Shown in pieces: positions 6,002 to 8,966 of a DNA stretch of 8,966 bases. The notes beneath the pieces were generated by a model. It did not search any database and was not told where the DNA came from. It was given only the letters and a program-made list of their open reading frames with translations. The stretch comes from Deltaproteobacteria bacterium (GTDB lineage: Bacteria > Desulfobacterota > BSN033 > UBA1163): NCBI GenBank assembly GCA_016875155.1, contig VGSD01000085.1:1-8966 (forward strand). Reading direction: 5' to 3'. The position numbers were made by a program, and so were the translations under genes. Each line of letters starts with the position of its first letter. Within the stretch, counting starts at the first letter, position 1.

Positions 6002-7930
6002 ATGGACAAACCTATCCATGTGTTGATTGTCGAAGATTCAGAAAACGACGCCCTGTTGATTGTGCGTGAATTTCGGCGGAGCGGTTATGACGTGACCTAT
6101 GAACGTGTGGATACCTCTGAAGCCATGGAGGCCGCAATAAATCAGCAGAAATGGGATGTTATTCTATCTGATCACTCCATGCCCCATTTTAGCTCATTTG
6201 GAGCTTTGGAGTTGGTGAAAAAGACGGGACTCGATCTTCCGTTCATCATTGTATCGGGCAGTATTGGTGAAGAAACGGCTGTCGCTGCCATGAAGGCTGG
6301 TGTGCATGATTACATCATGAAAGATAATCTGCCCCGACTTGTCCCTGCCATTGGGCGCGAATTGCGCGAGGCAGAGATCCGGAGTGAGCGCAAGCGAGCA
6401 GAGGAATCGCTGAAGGATCAAAAGGAGATCTTGCAAAGAGTGATTGACAACATCCCTGTCATGATCACCATGTATGATGCAAAAGGTGAAATGAAACTGT
6501 TCAATAAGGAGTTTGTACGCCTTGTCGGATGGACTGACGAGGAGGCACGACATCTTGACTTAATGGAGAAATTTTATCCCGATCCTGGATACCGTAAAAT
6601 GGCATGGGAATATATGATGTCTGCAACCATGGATTGGCGTGAATTTGAAGTCACAACCAGAGAGGGTGGGATTCTCGAGAGTATCTGGTCAAATGTCCGT
6701 CTTCCGGATGGGACTCAGATTGGAATTGGGATAGATGTAACGGAACGTAAACGTGCTGAAGAAGAAAGAGAAAAGATGCAGGCTCAACTGATTCAGGCCC
6801 AAAAGATGGAGTCTATCGGAACATTGGCCGGCGGTGTGGCCCATGATTTCAACAACCTATTGACGACGATTCAGGGGTATGCCCAACTGGGACTGATGTC
6901 AATGAAAGAGGAGGAGCCTCTGTATGAAAACCTCAAAGAGATCCTGCAGGCTTCCCAGCGTGCGGCCAGCCTGACCCGCCAGTTGCTTCTGTTCAGCAGA
7001 AAGCAACCCATGGAGCCTTTTGCTCTCAACCTCAGCGACACCGTGAACAATCTCATGAAGATGCTCAAACGGCTCATCGGTGAGAACATTGCCGTTGAGA
7101 CACACTTGGAACCTAACCTCTGGATAGTTAAGGCAGATCCAGGGAATATGGAACAGGTGATCATGAATCTGGTGGTCAATGCCAGAGATGCGATGCCCGA
7201 AGGAGGGAAAATCACGATCAAAACCGAGAACGTGGATATAGATAAAGGTTATTGTGACATTTACAACTACGCCCGTCCTGGTCAGTTTATTTGCCTTTCA
7301 GTTGAGGACACGGGAATCGGCATGGATAAGGAGATTATTCAACACATCTTTGAGCCCTTCTTTACTACAAAAGGAGTAGGTAAGGGAACCGGATTAGGTC
7401 TCTCGGTGGTTTATGGTATTGTTAAGCAACATGAAGGCTGGATCAATGTTTATAGTGAGCCAGGGCAGGGCTCAATATTTAAGGTTTATCTGCCGGTTTC
7501 TTCCGAAGAGACGAAGTATGAAACTAAAAGGGAAGTGATTTCAATACAGGACTTCCAGGGAAAAGGGGAAAGAATTCTTCTCGTGGAGGATGATTCTGGA
7601 ATCCGGGAGTTTGTAAATAAAGTGCTCACAAAGAGTGGCTATGAAGTGCTGGAGGCATCCAACACGCAGGAAGCGTTAGATATTTCTGAGAAAGAAAGTG
7701 GAGGCTTGGCCCTTGTTTTTAGTGATGTGGTTTTGCCGGACAAAAGTGGCCTCCAATTAGCTGAAGAACTTCTCTTGCGGAAGCCCACTCTCAAAGTCTT
7801 ACTCACCAGCGGCTATACAGACCAGAAATCGCAATGGTCCGTGATTAAAGAGAAGGGATACTGCTTCATTCAGAAACCTTACAATTTAAATGACCTGCTT
7901 CGGGTTGTCAGAGAAGTGCTGGATAAGTAA
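6002..7930 (+). CDS. Hybrid sensor histidine kinase (REC-PAS-HisKA-HATPase-REC)
   Basis: A 642-aa protein with no membrane segment, so cytoplasmic. The N-terminal receiver (about 5-125) has E11-D12, phosphoacceptor D57, S85 and K107. A PAS domain with PAC spans about 140-250. The HisKA domain has H281 in GGVAHDFNN, the NtrB-like type. The ATPase domain has N389/N393 in NLVVNARDAM, a G1 box D436-T-G-I-G440, an F box FEPFFTTK (450-457) and a G2 box GTGLGLS (462-468). A C-terminal receiver (about 523-640) has E529-D530-D531, D575, T602-S603 and K625. Every catalytic residue is present. Input may come by phosphorylation of the N-terminal receiver and by the PAS domain. Output from the C-terminal receiver would need an Hpt protein, and none is in this window. 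AGGGGG (5988-5993) lies eight bases before the ATG; the ATG at 5997 is out of frame. vapC copy B converges 33 bases beyond its stop. Confidence 0.95.
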   Translation: MDKPIHVLIVEDSENDALLIVREFRRSGYDVTYERVDTSEAMEAAINQQKWDVILSDHSMPHFSSFGALELVKKTGLDLPFIIVSGSIGEETAVAAMKAGVHDYIMKDNLPRLVPAIGRELREAEIRSERKRAEESLKDQKEILQRVIDNIPVMITMYDAKGEMKLFNKEFVRLVGWTDEEARHLDLMEKFYPDPGYRKMAWEYMMSATMDWREFEVTTREGGILESIWSNVRLPDGTQIGIGIDVTERKRAEEEREKMQAQLIQAQKMESIGTLAGGVAHDFNNLLTTIQGYAQLGLMSMKEEEPLYENLKEILQASQRAASLTRQLLLFSRKQPMEPFALNLSDTVNNLMKMLKRLIGENIAVETHLEPNLWIVKADPGNMEQVIMNLVVNARDAMPEGGKITIKTENVDIDKGYCDIYNYARPGQFICLSVEDTGIGMDKEIIQHIFEPFFTTKGVGKGTGLGLSVVYGIVKQHEGWINVYSEPGQGSIFKVYLPVSSEETKYETKREVISIQDFQGKGERILLVEDDSGIREFVNKVLTKSGYEVLEASNTQEALDISEKESGGLALVFSDVVLPDKSGLQLAEELLLRKPTLKVLLTSGYTDQKSQWSVIKEKGYCFIQKPYNLNDLLRVVREVLDK

Positions 7931-7963
7931 AACGATGAACGAAAAAATTCAATGAATGATTTG

Positions 7964-8359
7964 TCAATCTATCGGGATAAGGTTTAATCCGGTAACTCTT
8001 GAAAAGTGCGTGGTATTTAATGTTAGGAGGGAAACATTGTTAGAAATACAGATACCTGCAATAAGAGTATCAGGAACGCCTATCCCTTTGCCCATTGTTC
8101 CGAGAGAAGACTCTATGTTGGCGGACACTTCTGATGCCTTTAAATCGAAAGGGAGAATGGTAAATTGATAGATAAAATCATCTATCCGATCTTTGCGTTT
8201 CATTTTCATGTGTCCAAGGTAGAGCTCATAAGAAGTGATAGCCGTAATGCATGGCTCATACCCTTTGAGGATTTTTATAAAAAGATTAAAGCCAGGGTTT
8301 CTCTTTCTAAGAAAATCTACACAGATATCCGTATCTATGCAGACAAGCTCTTTTGCCAT
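7964..8359 (-). CDS. vapC: VapC-family PIN-domain toxin, copy B
   Basis: A 131-aa PIN-domain protein with the same catalytic set as copy A (D9, E45, D97, N115) and 17 substitutions relative to it by hand alignment. An ATG at 8366-8368 would add three residues, but it directly abuts the GGAAGGG Shine-Dalgarno (minus strand, 8369-8375). The ATG at 8357-8359 sits nine bases from it and matches copy A, so 8359 is preferred. The gene overlaps the antitoxin gene by 25 bases, as in copy A. Residues 33-63 are encoded by DNA identical to copy A over 94 bases, although the rest has clearly diverged. Its stop converges on the hybrid kinase stop 33 bases away with no visible terminator between them. It looks intact and functional. 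Confidence 0.92.
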   Translation of the reverse strand: MAKELVCIDTDICVDFLRKRNPGFNLFIKILKGYEPCITAITSYELYLGHMKMKRKDRIDDFIYQFTILPFDLKASEVSANIESSLGTMGKGIGVPDTLIAGICISNNVSLLTLNTTHFSRVTGLNLIPID

Positions 8360-8586
8360 TTGTGCCATCCCTTCCGTATCTCTTTAAAGACGCGGTCGAC
8401 ATCCTCACCTTCCCAAATGCCTGCATGTTTCATGATATTTTTGATTTTATTTTTTCTACGCAGAATGAGTAGTTTGCCTTTTTCAACTTTTGCTTCAACA
8501 ATCATTCCGTCTTTCAGTGAAAGTCTTTTGGCAATTCTTTCAGGGATAGCAATGGCTTCATTTTTTGCAACTTTTGATTCAAGCAT
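8335..8586 (-). CDS. vapB: VapB-family antitoxin (AbrB/SpoVT-like), copy B
   Basis: An 83-aa antitoxin, about 82% identical to copy A, with the same AbrB-like N-terminal hairpin (IPERIAKRLSL then DGMIVEAKVEKGK) and C-terminal toxin-binding tail. The frame stays open upstream to an ATG at 8698-8700, but that 38-residue extension only translates the GC-rich palindrome (a PSPLPS- and RAGRGEG-like stretch) and is absent from copy A. The start at 8584-8586 is therefore chosen. Its ribosome-binding region is unusual: a run of G residues (minus strand, 8595-8600) eight bases upstream, itself part of the palindrome arm, in place of the clear GGAGG of copy A. Substitutions in the tail (such as K59E and D73G) could affect partner choice between the two toxin copies. 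Confidence 0.9.
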   Translation of the reverse strand: MLESKVAKNEAIAIPERIAKRLSLKDGMIVEAKVEKGKLLILRRKNKIKNIMKHAGIWEGEDVDRVFKEIRKGWHKWQKSLSA

Positions 8587-8594
8587 CTTATTAA

Positions 8595-8681
8595 CCCCCC
8601 ACCCCTCCCCCTTCCCCTCTCCCCTGCCTGCGCGAAGTCCCGCCCTGCGGAACGAAGGCAGGGGGGAGGGGAAGAGGAAGG
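8595..8681. repeat. GC-rich palindromic element in the vapBC-B leader
   Basis: Positions 8611-8629 pair with 8656-8674 as a 19-bp stem with one G-T pair. Pairing continues outward with two mismatches to about 8604 and 8681. The 26-base loop (8630-8655) contains a smaller TCCCGC/GCGGA fold. The element is missing at the same place in copy A, where the alignment offset is 3300 on one side and about 3365 on the other. Its sequence style matches dispersed intergenic palindromes seen in environmental bacterial genomes. The minus-strand 3' arm plus flank (8595-8624) has five runs of four or more G residues, a G-quadruplex-like pattern next to the vapB start. Confidence 0.85.
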
Positions 8682-8700
8682 AAGTTATTTTAATGTCCAA

Positions 8701-8729
8701 ATTAAATCATTTATTACCCGTTTTGTCAA
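8701..8729 (-). promoter_or_regulatory. Predicted sigma70-type promoter for vapBC copy B
   Basis: On the minus strand TTGACA (8724-8729, perfect) is followed after 17 bases by TTTAAT (8701-8706, 5 of 6). It aligns with the copy A promoter. Transcription would start near 8694, giving a leader of about 108 bases that contains the whole palindromic element. Confidence 0.65.
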
Positions 8730-8734
8730 ATTAT

Positions 8735-8750
8735 AGTATCAAAGTATCAA
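8735..8750 (+). repeat. Tandem 8-mer AGTATCAA x2
   Basis: Two perfect adjacent copies lie just upstream of the vapBC-B promoter and are absent from the matching place at copy A. They could be a binding site or chance. A run of GAAACCT units follows at 8760-8773, with a related AAACCT at 8776-8781. The rest of 8782-8833 shows nothing recognisable. Confidence 0.5.
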
Positions 8751-8847
8751 ATGGAGCATGAAACCTGAAACCTTTAAACCTTACGTCGTGTGCCATACAT
8801 CTTTTGAGTAACCTATGAAGATGTGCCCAAAGTAGAGGAGGTTGATG

Positions 8848-8966
8848 ATGTCAGCCAAAAAATTCTTAATAGCGTTGCTGATCGTAATGGGGGTTTCTTT
8901 ATCCTTCTTCTCCAGAGTCGAATCCCAAGAGCTTAAGCTGGTTCCCAAAAAAAGAGCGATGGCCGA
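8848..8966 (+). CDS. N-terminus of an exported protein, runs off the window
   Basis: Only the first 39 codons are in the window. They encode a typical signal peptide: SAKK at the N-terminus, a hydrophobic core FLIALLIVMGVSLSFF, and a polar stretch SRVESQE where cleavage is likely. The mature protein starts near QELKLVPKK. Two adjacent ATG codons occur at 8845 and 8848. AGAGGAGG at 8834-8841 is three bases from the first and six from the second, so the second is preferred. The family cannot be told from this fragment. The gene is divergent from vapBC copy B. Confidence 0.75.
   Translation, partial: MSAKKFLIALLIVMGVSLSFFSRVESQELKLVPKKRAMA

Noticed and set aside
8587..8700. A 38-residue N-terminal extension of VapB copy B starting at 8700
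   Set aside because: It translates the GC-rich palindrome, has no counterpart in copy A, and the aligned start at 8586 gives the normal 83-aa antitoxin.
4651..8731. Composite transposon formed by the two vapBC copies
   Set aside because: There is no transposase, no terminal inverted repeat and no target duplication. Direct repeats of a toxin-antitoxin locus do not make a transposon.

Overview
The window looks like a bacterial chromosome segment of moderate GC content. It most resembles a free-living, sensory-rich bacterium of the Desulfobacterota (former Deltaproteobacteria) or a neighbouring phylum. That placement is an inference from gene style: an HD-GYP response regulator, multi-PAS kinases, an Rcp-type receiver, vapBC loci and a GC-rich intergenic palindrome. 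No rRNA, tRNA or phylogenetic marker is present to confirm it.

Layout: (i) 1-258 is a leader with a (CT)13 microsatellite inside a possible 22-codon ORF, then a clear intrinsic terminator hairpin only 24 bases before the first large gene. (ii) 259-4469 (+) holds an HD-GYP response regulator (predicted c-di-GMP phosphodiesterase), then, 41 bases on, a 1045-aa membrane sensor histidine kinase. (iii) 4470-5486 holds a heptanucleotide repeat array, a vapBC toxin-antitoxin locus on the minus strand (copy A), a putative pair of overlapping divergent promoters, and a decayed heptad array in inverted orientation. (iv) 5487-7930 (+) holds a single-domain Rcp/CheY-like receiver and a REC-PAS-kinase-REC hybrid kinase. 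(v) 7964-8731 (-) is a second vapBC locus (copy B). It is colinear with copy A at a constant 3300-base offset and about 84% identical in DNA, and its leader carries a long GC-rich palindrome with a G-quadruplex-like G-run block. (vi) From 8848 (+) a secreted or exported protein begins and runs off the window.

How the parts may work together: none of the four signalling proteins has a DNA-binding output domain. Signals sensed by the membrane kinase probably pass by phosphotransfer to the HD-GYP protein (lowering c-di-GMP) and/or to the stand-alone receiver. The hybrid kinase adds a second, NtrB-like cytoplasmic relay. The membrane kinase and the Rcp-like receiver are probably a cognate pair split by vapBC copy A. 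The two vapBC loci are direct repeats flanking the receiver/hybrid-kinase pair, so homologous recombination between them would delete that pair.

Points most worth a second look: the CT-repeat/leader-ORF/terminator arrangement before the c-di-GMP phosphodiesterase (a possible phase-variable attenuator), the 94-base perfectly identical patch between otherwise about 81% identical vapC copies (possible gene conversion), and the structured leader of vapBC copy B.
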